59,096 nucleotides of DNA from an uncultured Anaerolineae bacterium (GTDB lineage: Bacteria; Chloroflexota; Anaerolineae; Anaerolineales; Villigracilaceae), in NCBI GenBank assembly GCA_903838415.1, contig CAILYI010000275.1, forward strand, positions 1 to 59,096. The letters are read 5' to 3'. The position numbers and the translations under genes were made by a program. The notes beneath the pieces were generated by a model, which saw nothing but the letters and a program-made list of their open reading frames with translations, was not told the origin of the DNA and ran no database searches. Below are positions 18,153 through 27,138 of this stretch, one piece after another (positions within the stretch are counted from its first letter, which is position 1; every line of letters begins with the position of its first letter).

Positions 18153-19538
18153 TTACTTAAAATAGCGTTCGAGTAGTTTTTTCGCCTGTCCGCCATACGG
18201 ACCTTGCGGGTCAAGCGCCGCGGTTTGTTCAAATTCAAATTTCGCCTGGCTTGTGCGGTTGGTTTGCAAATAAAGCAAGCCCAGATGATAGTGCTGGATG
18301 AAACCTGAAGACGCCGACTGCGCTTCCAGCGCTTTCTTGAATATCACTTCGGCGGCAGTCCAGTCTTCGAGGCCCATTTGCGCGCGCCCGAGCATATCCA
18401 TGTAGGCCGGGTTATCGGGTTGCAGCGCAAAGGCGCGCAGGGCGGCATTCAAACCGTAATCATCCAGGTAGACGTTATTTTCCACGCAAAAGGCTGCCAG
18501 CGCGTACCAGTTTCCGGCATCCTGCGGAGCCAGCTTGATTGCCTGGGAATACGCCGTCAATGCGGCGGGCAGGTCAGATTGCGATTCGGCCTCAGCCAAC
18601 GCCAGCCACCAGGCCGGGTTAGTCGCTTCTAGTTTTGTGGCTATATCGAATTCCGTGCGGGCTTTATCAGCGTTGCCGCTTTGCTGCCAGTAGGTGCCGA
18701 GCATGGCATGCATGGGCGCAGATTGCCCGTCCAGTTGGATGGCTCGTTCGAGCGCTTCCAGCGCGTTGGCGCTTTGATTGTGCTGGCGCGCCAGTCCAAG
18801 CCAGGCCCAGGCGGGAGCATATTCGGGCTGGGCCTCAACGGCGCGCAGCAGGGCTTGTTCAGCCAGTGGCCACTCATCCAGGCGGGCCAGCGCCTGTCCG
18901 CACAGGGTCAGGCCGTAGGCGGGTTGTGTCTGGGATGTTTTCAGGGTAGCGATCAACCCGGCGAGACGGGAGGCGGCTTCCGGGGAGGCTGCGGCGGCTG
19001 TTTCCAACAACGGGAGCGCTTCGGGGGCGGCCTCGGCCGCCAGGATGCGTCCAAGCCGTTCGCTGGCGTCCGCATTATTTTTGTCAAAATCTAACCATTG
19101 ACGCAGTACCCGCGTTTCGTCGGGAATCTGGCCCTGGGCATGGTACACCAGCGCCAGGCGTGGACTGATCTGACCCGTTTCCTGCTTTCCGTTTAACAGA
19201 TTTTCCCATTCGCTGATGGCTTGATCCGTTTCCCCGCTGTTGAGATAGGCGTCGCCGAGAGAGAGTTGTCCGTTTGGATGGAGGCTCCCTTTTTGACGGG
19301 CTTTTATCAGCAACTGGATGGCGCGCGGCGGGTCAGCGAAAGCCTGCAGACCGGCTTGTTCATACAAATCTGAGCGCCAAAACAGGAATTTTGCCGCCAT
19401 TTCGTAGTATTTTGACGCTTCAGCTGGGTTTTGCGCACTCCGCGCCAGCGACAGGTTGACAGCTCCCGCCAGCATTGGCGGAATGACGATCAGGGCAGTC
19501 AGCAGGAGCAAAATCAGAATTTTGGAGAGCTGTTTCAT
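18153..19538 (-). CDS. Membrane-anchored TPR protein
   Basis: 461 residues. One N-terminal hydrophobic segment (about 5-28) acts as an uncleaved anchor or signal. The remainder is a chain of tetratricopeptide repeats (for example PEYAPAWAWLGLARQHNQSANALEALERA and APMHAMLGTYWQQSGNADKARTEFD) likely to sit outside the membrane. These repeats bind other proteins, and no enzyme domain is seen. It is the first gene of a probable minus-strand unit with the lipoprotein 32 bases downstream, and it is divergent from the envelope-related kinase operon. Confidence 0.75.
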   Translation of the reverse strand: MKQLSKILILLLLTALIVIPPMLAGAVNLSLARSAQNPAEASKYYEMAAKFLFWRSDLYEQAGLQAFADPPRAIQLLIKARQKGSLHPNGQLSLGDAYLNSGETDQAISEWENLLNGKQETGQISPRLALVYHAQGQIPDETRVLRQWLDFDKNNADASERLGRILAAEAAPEALPLLETAAAASPEAASRLAGLIATLKTSQTQPAYGLTLCGQALARLDEWPLAEQALLRAVEAQPEYAPAWAWLGLARQHNQSANALEALERAIQLDGQSAPMHAMLGTYWQQSGNADKARTEFDIATKLEATNPAWWLALAEAESQSDLPAALTAYSQAIKLAPQDAGNWYALAAFCVENNVYLDDYGLNAALRAFALQPDNPAYMDMLGRAQMGLEDWTAAEVIFKKALEAQSASSGFIQHYHLGLLYLQTNRTSQAKFEFEQTAALDPQGPYGGQAKKLLERYFK

Positions 19539-19546
19539 CGTTGTGT

Positions 19547-19591
19547 ATTATAAGTCCCTCGTCGCAGGTTTCAGGGAAGCCGTGCTATAAT
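19547..19591. promoter_or_regulatory. Divergent promoters between the TPR protein and the kinase-like gene
   Basis: On the minus strand TATAAT (19547-19552) lies eight bases before the TPR start at 19538. On the plus strand an extended -10, TGCTATAAT (19583-19591), lies 14 bases before the kinase start at 19606. No clear -35 box is seen for either. Confidence 0.5.
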
Positions 19592-19605
19592 CTCAAGAAA
19601 GAACT

Positions 19606-21990
19606 ATGCAATTGCTCAACGATCTTGTCACTTTTCTTGCAAATCCGCCCGGGAATCTGATCTATATCCTGGCGGTAATTATTGCTTTAAGCGGTTCTTT
19701 GCAGGGTGCCATCAGTCAGTTGCGTGCTTCGGGATATCCTCAAGCGCGCCGCATGGTTTTTGGACTGTCCTTATTGTTTGCGATTCAATTGGTGCTGTTT
19801 ATTGTAGGCGGCCTGATTGAACAGCATGTGATTCAGGGCACGATCCTTTTACCGGTGATTGACCGCGCCGCAATGCTGATCAGCCTGATCTGGATTATCT
19901 GGATCTGGGTTTTCCCTGAGCCTTCAGAAACTGGTGATGTGGCGGCCGGGTCATTGAGTTTGTTGGTGGTTGCGGCGCTGGCCTTTGGGACGGTGGCGCG
20001 CCTGGGGGAGAATCCGCTGCCGGGGACGTTTAATGCCGCCGCCCAATCCTTCTATTGGAGTTTGGGCGCCGCGATCATATTGTGGGCGGGAATTCTGCTG
20101 CTTTTAACGCGCAAACCGGCGAATTGGGGGACAGGACTGGCTGTGGTTGTGTTAGCCATGCTCGGTTTTGTCCTTGACATGTTGCTTCCGGCGGCCAAAG
20201 GCGATTTTTCGGGCGTTGCGCGCTTCTTTATGTTAACATCTTTCTCGCTTTTGCTGACTCTGCCGATGCGTTTCCCCACGCCGGTCAGCTCGCCTTTGCC
20301 GCGCACAGTGGCCGTTTTTCAGCAAAAGAACGCTAAAGCTCAATCATCCGAGGAAGAAGATCATCCCGGTAAACCTGCCCGCGAACGACGTCGCTACAGC
20401 ACAGACCCAAAAACCCTGCAGTCCCTGTTGGCGCTTGCCGCTGAAACCGATGTAACCAAGATCAATCAGTATATCGCCCGCTCGGTGGCACAAGCCTTGC
20501 TGGCGGATTTATGCTTCCTGATCTATGTCGGTGAAGACAAGAATACCCTGTTTGTTGCCACCGGATATGACTTGATCCGCGAAGAAATCCTTGACGGCGG
20601 CCCGATGAACAAGGATAGCGTTCCGCTGTTGGCGAATGCCGTCATGCGTGGGCGTTCGTTGCGACTGCCAGCCAGTACCACCTCGTCAGATTTAAAAGGC
20701 TTGGGCGATTTGCTCGGCCTGCCAAATCCGGGGAATTTGCTGAACGTGCCCATTTCTTCCGAGAAAGGCACCATTGGCAGCATCTTGTTGCTTTCGCCCT
20801 ACTCCAATCGTCTTTGGAATGCCGATGATCAGACGTTTGTGACTAGTATTGCCGCCTCCTTTGTGCCGATCATTGAGCGTGGACGGCTCATCTCTGAAAT
20901 GGAGCATGACCGCGAGCAAGCCCGTCACTCCGCTGAAGATGCTATCACACAGGGGATGCGCCTGCAGGCCGCGAATATCGATTTGAATAATCAGCTGGTT
21001 TCGCTGAAAACCCAGTTGGAACAAGTCCCTGCCAATGATGGGCAGAAGGAACTGATTAAGCGCATCGAAGAATTGGAAAAAGAGAAGGAAAAGCTGGCCT
21101 TGCGGGTTGACAGTGCCGGGCTGGGCACTCCTGTCTCGTCAAATAACCAGTTGGAAGGTGAATTGCGCCTGGCTTTGGAAGAAACGGCGCGTTTACAGAA
21201 TGTGCTGGCTGCTTCCAATCTAAAAATTATGGAACTGAGCAATAAGCCGTTGGGCAGCCTGTCAACGGATCAGGCCGAAGTGGTTACCTCCATTTCGCAG
21301 GAATTACGCCAGCCGATGTCCTCCATTATCGGATATACCGACTTGCTTTTGGGCGAATCTGTCGGCATCCTGGGTGCGCTGCAGCGTAAATTCATTGAGC
21401 GTGTGCGCGCCTCTACTGAGCGGATCGGCAGCCTGATCGATGATTTGATCCATATCACTACGCAGGATACCGGCTCGAGGGCGCTCATGCTCGAGACCGT
21501 GGATTTAAACCTGATTATTGACAATGCCATGGCGTATACCTCCGGTCAATTGCGCGAGAAGAACATCACTCTGCGGATTGACATTCCCGAGAGTCTGCCC
21601 CCGTTGCAGGCAGATCGCGAATTTCTTCAGCAGATTCTCATTTATCTTCTGCAAAATGCCGGGGCGGTCTCGCCTATTGAAGGATCGGTCACGTTGCGTG
21701 TTCGCGCGAAAAAGGATAAGGATGGCGAAAAGGTCGTTATCCAGGTCACTGATACGGGTGGCGGAATCCCCAAGGACGATTTGGGACGTGTATTCTCCCG
21801 CCTGTATCGCGCTGACAATGCGTTGATTCAAGGGGTGGGGGATACCGGCGTCGGGTTATCGATCGCCAAGACTTTGACGGACGCCCAAAAAGGACGCATT
21901 TGGGTTGATACTGAAATGGGTTCCGGCTCTACATTTAGTGTTTCGCTGCCGCTGAAACCCGTTTTGAGCGAATCTTCGCAAGAGGCCTGA
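19606..21990 (+). CDS. Histidine-kinase-like membrane protein with Gln at the phospho-acceptor position
   Basis: 794 residues. Order: seven or so membrane helices (16-220); basic linker; GAF-like domain (about 270-425); long coiled coil (428-550); HisKA-like helices (555-620); HATPase (670-783). The ATP-binding boxes look intact (N684 in LLQNAG, D716 in VTDTGGGIP, GVGDTGVGLSIAK). The H-box, however, reads SISQELRQP instead of the usual S-HELRTP: the phosphorylated His is Gln565. The protein should bind ATP but cannot autophosphorylate at the canonical residue. No response regulator is nearby. It is followed, three bases after its stop, by the LysM gene, then by LCP, which points to a role in cell-envelope control. 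It may act as an allosteric partner of another kinase; that is inference. Confidence 0.85.
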   Translation: MQLLNDLVTFLANPPGNLIYILAVIIALSGSLQGAISQLRASGYPQARRMVFGLSLLFAIQLVLFIVGGLIEQHVIQGTILLPVIDRAAMLISLIWIIWIWVFPEPSETGDVAAGSLSLLVVAALAFGTVARLGENPLPGTFNAAAQSFYWSLGAAIILWAGILLLLTRKPANWGTGLAVVVLAMLGFVLDMLLPAAKGDFSGVARFFMLTSFSLLLTLPMRFPTPVSSPLPRTVAVFQQKNAKAQSSEEEDHPGKPARERRRYSTDPKTLQSLLALAAETDVTKINQYIARSVAQALLADLCFLIYVGEDKNTLFVATGYDLIREEILDGGPMNKDSVPLLANAVMRGRSLRLPASTTSSDLKGLGDLLGLPNPGNLLNVPISSEKGTIGSILLLSPYSNRLWNADDQTFVTSIAASFVPIIERGRLISEMEHDREQARHSAEDAITQGMRLQAANIDLNNQLVSLKTQLEQVPANDGQKELIKRIEELEKEKEKLALRVDSAGLGTPVSSNNQLEGELRLALEETARLQNVLAASNLKIMELSNKPLGSLSTDQAEVVTSISQELRQPMSSIIGYTDLLLGESVGILGALQRKFIERVRASTERIGSLIDDLIHITTQDTGSRALMLETVDLNLIIDNAMAYTSGQLREKNITLRIDIPESLPPLQADREFLQQILIYLLQNAGAVSPIEGSVTLRVRAKKDKDGEKVVIQVTDTGGGIPKDDLGRVFSRLYRADNALIQGVGDTGVGLSIAKTLTDAQKGRIWVDTEMGSGSTFSVSLPLKPVLSESSQEA

Positions 21991-21993
21991 GGC

Positions 21994-22824
21994 ATGGATT
22001 CACGGCGACAGATCAGTGAAGGATTCCTGCTCGGGGGAATATCAATCATCGTAATCCTGGGAGCCTTTGCCCTCTCGCTTGCTGAGGGGGGCATCGCCAA
22101 AAGCCTTCCGCCGACCGTTGAATTCAAGCCAGTTATTCAAACTGTCACACCTGTCATTATCCCCACGAGCATCCCCACCATTTCCACCCAGACGAATACG
22201 CCGCTGCCAATCATCGTCGCCACTTCCACGGAAACTCCCGCACAAACGGCGACTGCTATTCCCTCAAATACTACTCTGTCTACCTCTGCCGCTTGTGTCC
22301 ACCCCACGGGTTGGGTTTCGATTGTTCTGCAGGCCAGCGACAGCCTTTCATCTCTCGCCCAAACTTACCAGGTGACTACAACTTCCATCAAACAAGGGAA
22401 TTGCCTGGCCAGCGATCAGCTTGTCAGCGGTTCAGTTCTTTACGTTCCCGCTAAATCGTCCGCATCCGCGACAAACTGTGGCGCACCAGTTGGATGGATC
22501 AATTATTACGTTGTATCCGGGGATACGCTCTATGATCTCAGCGTGCGCTATCGGTCAACCATCGCGGAATTGCAGCGAGCCAACTGCCTAGGGACAACAA
22601 CCTTGCAAGTTGGAAAACTCCTGAAAGTCCCCAATGTGGCACCCATCGCGAACACGCCGACTTCCGTTTGGACGGCGAGTGCCACGCCGGTGATTCTGCC
22701 CACGGCCACCCTCAGCCCGCCAGCCACCGCGACGACCGCTCCTCCTCCGACGGATGTTCCCCCTCCGACGTCAACGATTGTCACTCCGCCCACGGACGTT
22801 TCTCCTCCACCTTCCAGCGGGTAA
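21994..22824 (+). CDS. Membrane-anchored protein with two LysM domains
   Basis: 276 residues. The N terminus has one membrane anchor (about 12-31). A Thr/Pro-rich linker follows, then two LysM domains (about 104-151 and 163-211; the second reads YYVVSGDTLYDLSVRYRST), which bind N-acetylglucosamine chains of peptidoglycan or related glycans. Each LysM region carries one or two Cys that may form a disulfide. The C-terminal tail is a Pro/Thr/Ser-rich low-complexity stretch. The ATG lies three bases after the stop of the kinase-like gene, with GAGG upstream, so translation is likely coupled. Confidence 0.85.
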   Translation: MDSRRQISEGFLLGGISIIVILGAFALSLAEGGIAKSLPPTVEFKPVIQTVTPVIIPTSIPTISTQTNTPLPIIVATSTETPAQTATAIPSNTTLSTSAACVHPTGWVSIVLQASDSLSSLAQTYQVTTTSIKQGNCLASDQLVSGSVLYVPAKSSASATNCGAPVGWINYYVVSGDTLYDLSVRYRSTIAELQRANCLGTTTLQVGKLLKVPNVAPIANTPTSVWTASATPVILPTATLSPPATATTAPPPTDVPPPTSTIVTPPTDVSPPPSSG

Positions 22825-22840
22825 GAATCCCTTACCAGGA

Positions 22841-22860
22841 GGGCGCACTTATGTGCGCCC
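22841..22860 (+). terminator. Hairpin between the LysM and LCP genes
   Basis: Perfect 8-bp stem GGGCGCAC/GTGCGCCC with a TTAT loop, followed by CTGTTATTTATTT. It could be a weak terminator that lowers expression of the downstream LCP gene, which starts only 13 bases later. Confidence 0.55.
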
Positions 22861-22873
22861 CTGTTATTTATTT

Positions 22874-24313
22874 ATGCCCCGACGCCAATTAATCACTACT
22901 GTCATCCTGACATTTTTCCTTTCATCCTGCGCCCTTTTCCCGGAACCGGCGCCATATTCCCCGTACTACTTTGTCACTGCCGCACCAGATGCGACCGCCA
23001 CTCCCACGCCGTTTCAACCCTATCAACCGATTTCTCTGGCTAATTCTCAAGCCACTCAAACACTGCCCACACTGCCTCCGCCGCTGGTGACTGCAACGCC
23101 GTTCCCGACGGCTACGCAGCCATCCAGCGCCCAACCTGCCGCGGACGTTGTCACACAGCCCCAGCCGGTGCTCGTTGATGTGCCGGAAGCGGTCACGTTT
23201 CTGCTGCTTGGCTCGGATGTGCGCAGCGGCGCCTCTTTCCGAACTGACACCCTGCTGATTGCCATCGTCCGCCCGGGTGATGGACAGGTTTCGCTCGTTT
23301 CCATTCCGCGTGATTTATGGGTCAACATTCCCACGGTTGGGATGCAGCGCATCAATACCGCTTACCAGTACGGTGAATATAGCGGTTATCCTGGCGCCGG
23401 GGCTGGCCTGCTCAAGGACACGATCCTTTACAACTTCGGTGTGCAAATTGACCATACCGTTATGGTCGACTTCAATGGATTTCGCAAAACCGTCGATACC
23501 ATCGGCGGCATAGATTTACCGATTTCGTGTCCCTACACCGACTGGCGTATGCTTGATCCCTCCTATGACCCTGAAAACGAGAATAACTGGTTTCTCTACA
23601 CCGCCGGACCGGGGCTGTTGCACATGGATGGCGATCTGGCGCTGTGGTACGCTCGCTCGCGGAAACGTTCCAACGATTTCGACCGTGGTCGCCGTCAGCA
23701 GGAAGTCATCCGCTCCATTTATGGACAGGCGTTGCGCACCGATTCCATTTCCCGCATCCCCCAACTTTATTCCGATCTTTCCAGTTCCTTCACCACTGAC
23801 CTTGGCCTGGCGGATGTCTTGAAGCTCTCGCCCCTGGCGCTGCACCTGAGCAACGCTGATATCCGTTCTTACTACATTGCGGGTGACCTCGTCACCTCGT
23901 GGATTACACCCGGTGGGGCGTATGTGCTCTTGCCCAATACCGAGCTTATTCAGCAGATGCTTACGCAGGCCATGTCTGCTTCGCCGCGCCAGCAGGAGCG
24001 GGAGAAAATCAGCGTCGAAATCCAGAATGGTTCACCCAATGATGGCTGGGATGCCCTCGTCGCTGAAAGGTTGAACTACGCCGGATACCAGACCTCCTTC
24101 CAGCCTGCGGACAATCGATCGCACGCTGTTAGCCTGCTCTACGACCTGACAGCGGATCAGGATCGCACGCGTTCATCCAGTCTGTTGGCTGTTCTGGGAC
24201 TGCCCGAGAGCGCACTTGTCTCTGTGCCCAGCAAGAATAGCAAGGTTTCATATGCCATCATCGCCGGCGCAGATTACAATCCCTGTTTCGACCCGGCTGC
24301 CATGACGCCCTAA
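22874..24313 (+). CDS. LCP (LytR-CpsA-Psr) family lipoprotein
   Basis: 479 residues. Signal peptide with lipobox LSSC (Cys19). After a Pro/Thr-rich spacer comes the LCP catalytic domain (about 112-330): LLLGSDVRSG, RTDTLLIAIV and SIPRDLWVNIP contain the Asp and Arg residues that bind metal and polyprenyl pyrophosphate. The C-terminal part (about 375-470) is a LytR_C domain (VEIQNGSPNDGWDALVAERL). LCP enzymes attach glycopolymers to peptidoglycan or other acceptors at the outer face of the membrane. Lipoprotein anchoring instead of the usual transmembrane helix is a variant. The ATG at 22874 starts the signal peptide; no clear Shine-Dalgarno is seen. It is the last gene of the envelope group starting at 19606. 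Confidence 0.9.
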   Translation: MPRRQLITTVILTFFLSSCALFPEPAPYSPYYFVTAAPDATATPTPFQPYQPISLANSQATQTLPTLPPPLVTATPFPTATQPSSAQPAADVVTQPQPVLVDVPEAVTFLLLGSDVRSGASFRTDTLLIAIVRPGDGQVSLVSIPRDLWVNIPTVGMQRINTAYQYGEYSGYPGAGAGLLKDTILYNFGVQIDHTVMVDFNGFRKTVDTIGGIDLPISCPYTDWRMLDPSYDPENENNWFLYTAGPGLLHMDGDLALWYARSRKRSNDFDRGRRQQEVIRSIYGQALRTDSISRIPQLYSDLSSSFTTDLGLADVLKLSPLALHLSNADIRSYYIAGDLVTSWITPGGAYVLLPNTELIQQMLTQAMSASPRQQEREKISVEIQNGSPNDGWDALVAERLNYAGYQTSFQPADNRSHAVSLLYDLTADQDRTRSSSLLAVLGLPESALVSVPSKNSKVSYAIIAGADYNPCFDPAAMTP

Positions 24314-24443
24314 AGCTACCTTTCGGGTGTTGGGGGACTTTGTAACAGATCCATTTCAAACCGATTCAAGCTGCTAAATTATGAATTAATTGTGCTACAC
24401 TATGCGCGTAGCGATTAATTTCGTGTTACCATTAGGAGAAAAT

Positions 24444-25343
24444 ATGACAGCCAATACCACTGTCACTGCGCATATCACCGCGAATACTACAATTATCCCC
24501 GCTGTAACGGCGTATGAGATTTATTTAAACGACCAGGGACGATCACCTTATACGGTAAAAGCCTTCCTTTCGGATTTGCGCTTGATGGCCTCTTTCTTTC
24601 AGCCAGATAGAGAGCTGGGAACCATCATCACGGCCGATTTGAATAATTATTTCGCCTGGATGCAAAAAGAACGCGGCGTGCCGTGCAGCCCCAAAACCCT
24701 GGCGCGGCGTATTACCACCACCAAGTCATTTTTCCGCTGGCTCCACCGAAATGGCGTGCTCATGCTCGATCCCGCGGAAAAAGTCGTCCAGCACTCGGTT
24801 ATGAGTCCGCTGCCGAAAATTCTCAGCGAGGATGAAATCCAGGGCATCATGCTGGCGGCAGATCGCTACCGCCGTAAGCCCAAGCCGGACGCCCGTCCGT
24901 ATGCGTTGCTCTATTTATTGCTGACCACCGGCATAAAAAAGAGTGAATGCTTGGGCATCCACCTTAATCACATTGACCTTGAAGCACCTGAAGGGCCGAT
25001 CCTATTTATTCGGTACGCCAGCCCGACCAATCGTTACAAGGAGCGCAAACTGGCCCTGGCTGAAGATTGGCTGCCCGTCTACGAAGAATATACAGCCCAG
25101 TATACGCCGGTGGATAAGTTGTTTCCCTGGTCGCCGCGCCGCCTGGAGTATTTGCTGGAAGATATTGGCGAAGACGCCGCTCTTAACAAGCATTTATCAT
25201 TTGACATGTGCCGCTGGACGTACGCGTTGTCTGAATACCGGCATGGCACAGAAAACGACAAAATCCGTCAGAACATGGGTGTCTCTAAAATTCAGTGGCG
25301 CGAGTTGAATCTCAAGCTGCGGCAACTTTCGGGAAATAAGTAG
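24444..25343 (+). CDS. Tyrosine-recombinase-like protein with degenerate catalytic residues
   Basis: 299 residues. The N-terminal half matches the XerC/D SAM-like core-binding domain (AYEIYLNDQGRSPYTVKAFLSDLRL, KTLARRITTTKSFFRWL). The second half has the catalytic-domain fold, but the active-site set is damaged. The first Arg (usually in TGLRxSE) is Lys165 in TTGIKKSE. The HxxR box reads DMCR, with only Arg257 retained. LGH is MGV. The tyrosine nucleophile position falls in QWRELNLKL, with no Tyr. It may bind DNA without cutting, but that is untested. The first 20 residues are a Thr/Ala-rich low-complexity segment. The ATG at 24444 has AGGAGAA just upstream; the earlier in-frame ATG at 24390 is not favoured. 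Confidence 0.8.
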   Translation: MTANTTVTAHITANTTIIPAVTAYEIYLNDQGRSPYTVKAFLSDLRLMASFFQPDRELGTIITADLNNYFAWMQKERGVPCSPKTLARRITTTKSFFRWLHRNGVLMLDPAEKVVQHSVMSPLPKILSEDEIQGIMLAADRYRRKPKPDARPYALLYLLLTTGIKKSECLGIHLNHIDLEAPEGPILFIRYASPTNRYKERKLALAEDWLPVYEEYTAQYTPVDKLFPWSPRRLEYLLEDIGEDAALNKHLSFDMCRWTYALSEYRHGTENDKIRQNMGVSKIQWRELNLKLRQLSGNK

Positions 25344-25345
25344 AC

Positions 25346-25375
25346 AAAAAGGCTTCCAGTCATGGAAGCCTTTTT
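25346..25375. terminator. Bidirectional terminator overlapping the end of tilS
   Basis: Stem AAAAAGGCTTCCA (25346-25358) and TGGAAGCCTTTTT (25363-25375), loop GTCA. It ends the plus-strand recombinase-like gene and, on the other strand, tilS, whose stop codon (25360-25362) lies in the loop. Confidence 0.9.
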
Positions 25376-26721
25376 ATTTGCAATTTTACGACGCGCTGCG
25401 TCATTTCCGTCACCCGGAATTTGTGGCCCAGGCGCAGGCCTGTCACCCAGGCGATTTCATCGTCCACGCAGACCACCGGCCATTTGGGGCGCAGTCTTTT
25501 GGGGATTTTGAGATTGACAAACAGGTCAGTCAGTTTGACGGTCTGCCCGCGCATGCCCAGTTGTTCGAACCGGTCTCCCGAGCGAAAAGCGCGGATGCGC
25601 AGCCTGGATTCCGTCAAATCGGCGTCCAGCCAGGCGGACCAGGGATCGGGTGTTTTTTGCCAGTGTTCAATACCCAACAATTCAAAGTCGAGCTGCCAGC
25701 CGTTTCCGAGTTCCATTTGCCCAGGGACGATTTCGATTTGTGCGGTGATCTGCGGCCAATCTGCATTGGGCAGCGCGGATCCGTTCTTTGCCAAATACAG
25801 AGTCGTTCCTTCGAGCAGGGTTTTTAGTCCCGCGCCAATGTCGACCGGTTTGAGGGCGGCGGCGCGCTCCAGGGCTTCAAAATCCACGTCGCGGATGCCG
25901 GGTTTCAGGGTGAAGGCGGCTTTTCGAAACAGATTCCGGCGTAGGGCCGGGGAAAGACCTTCTAGTTGAGTCCGCTCAAAGGCGATGAAGCCGCTGCCGG
26001 TGGCGGTGACTGTTTTCGTCCAGGCGGAATCCACCAGGTCCGAGAGAAGCTCGTAGTCGCCCTGTAATGCTAGCGCTGTTTTGGCGAGAGTCTGCCGGAT
26101 CTGCGGATTGTATTTTTTAAGTTCCGGCAGCAATTCGTGGCGCAGACGGTTTCTGAAATAGGCGGTGTCGGCATTGCTGGCGTCGATCAGGTAAGCGATT
26201 TCGTGTTCGCGGCAATAATTTTCGGTGTCGGCGCGTGCCCAGCTTAGCAGCGGACGCACGAGCGGAATTTCAGCGTCGAAGGCCGGGAGCAGGACGCGCG
26301 GCGTCATCCCTTTCAGGCCCGAAAGACCTGCGCCGCGCAGAAAGTGCATCAGCACGGTTTCGGCCTGGTCATCGGCGGTGTGACCGGTGGCGACAGCTTG
26401 CGCCCCAGCCTTTCGAGCGGCGCGAAAGAGAAAGCGATAGCGTAATTCCCGCGCCGCTTCTTCCACGGATAGGCCTGCGGCTGCGGCATGCGCCGCCACG
26501 TCAGCCGAGTCTGTTTCAAAAGGCAGGCCCAGTTTTGCGGCGAAATCGCGCACGAAGGCCTGGTCGGAATCAGCTTCAGGGCGGAGTCGGTGGTTGAAAT
26601 GGCAGACCAGCAGCGGGTAGTTGAGTCCGTGCAGAAAATGCAAAAGGGCGAGCGAATCCGCTCCGCCCGAGACGCCCACAGCCAGAATTTTTCCCGATTC
26701 CAGGCCAGAAAGCGTCAGCAT
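25360..26721 (-). CDS. tilS: tRNA(Ile)-lysidine synthetase
   Basis: 453 residues. The PP-loop ATP pyrophosphatase motif SGGADS (18-23) is followed by CHFNHRLRPEAD and by GHTADDQAETVLMHFLRGAGLSGLKGM, which is typical of TilS. The C-terminal substrate-binding domains (GDRFEQLGMRGQTVKLTDLFVNLKIPKRLR) are present. The enzyme attaches lysine to C34 of the CAU-anticodon tRNA(Ile), changing its identity from Met to Ile. It is essential in most bacteria. The start codon overlaps the stop codon of the epimerase gene by one base, so translation is coupled. The last codons form part of the terminator stem. Confidence 0.95.
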   Translation of the reverse strand: MLTLSGLESGKILAVGVSGGADSLALLHFLHGLNYPLLVCHFNHRLRPEADSDQAFVRDFAAKLGLPFETDSADVAAHAAAAGLSVEEAARELRYRFLFRAARKAGAQAVATGHTADDQAETVLMHFLRGAGLSGLKGMTPRVLLPAFDAEIPLVRPLLSWARADTENYCREHEIAYLIDASNADTAYFRNRLRHELLPELKKYNPQIRQTLAKTALALQGDYELLSDLVDSAWTKTVTATGSGFIAFERTQLEGLSPALRRNLFRKAAFTLKPGIRDVDFEALERAAALKPVDIGAGLKTLLEGTTLYLAKNGSALPNADWPQITAQIEIVPGQMELGNGWQLDFELLGIEHWQKTPDPWSAWLDADLTESRLRIRAFRSGDRFEQLGMRGQTVKLTDLFVNLKIPKRLRPKWPVVCVDDEIAWVTGLRLGHKFRVTEMTQRVVKLQIKRLP

Positions 26722-27125
26722 TAGAGTTGGTACAGTTCCACCAGCACGCCGCTGGCGCTTTCAGGGTGGACGAAGGCGTACCGCCTGCCATCGGCCCCGG
26801 TTTTGGCTTCTTCGGTGATCAGGCGCACGCCCTTGGATTTAAGTTGGGCCAGCATGCCGTCAATGTCATCGACCTCCAGGCAGACGTGGTGCATGCCCTG
26901 GCCGCGCTTGGCGAGATATTTGGCAATGCCCGAGTCGTCGGTGGTGGGCTGGACCAGTTCGATTTCGCTGCCTGACACTGGCAGGAAGGCGACTTTGGAT
27001 TTTTCGGCGGGCACGTCGCGAAGTTCGTGCATTTTAATGCCGAGCGCATCGCGCCAGAAGGAAAGCGCATCGTCAATGTCTTCGACGACGATGGCAACAT
27101 GGTTAAGGTGTTTGATTTTGGGCAT
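26721..27125 (-). CDS. mce: Methylmalonyl-CoA epimerase
   Basis: 134 residues, a two-module glyoxalase/VOC fold. Metal ligands expected in the family are visible: His in HLNHVAIVVED, His in GQGMHHVCLEVDD, and Glu in the closing VLVELYQL. ERPxxxS-like recognition segments of other VOC enzymes are absent, and the length and spacing fit the epimerase, which interconverts the R and S forms of methylmalonyl-CoA in propionate metabolism. The ATG at 27125 follows AAGGAA; an earlier in-frame start at 27197 overlaps the GNAT gene. No methylmalonyl-CoA mutase is nearby. Middle gene of a three-gene minus-strand unit. Confidence 0.88.
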   Translation of the reverse strand: MPKIKHLNHVAIVVEDIDDALSFWRDALGIKMHELRDVPAEKSKVAFLPVSGSEIELVQPTTDDSGIAKYLAKRGQGMHHVCLEVDDIDGMLAQLKSKGVRLITEEAKTGADGRRYAFVHPESASGVLVELYQL

Positions 27126-27138
27126 GGCAGGTTCCTTT

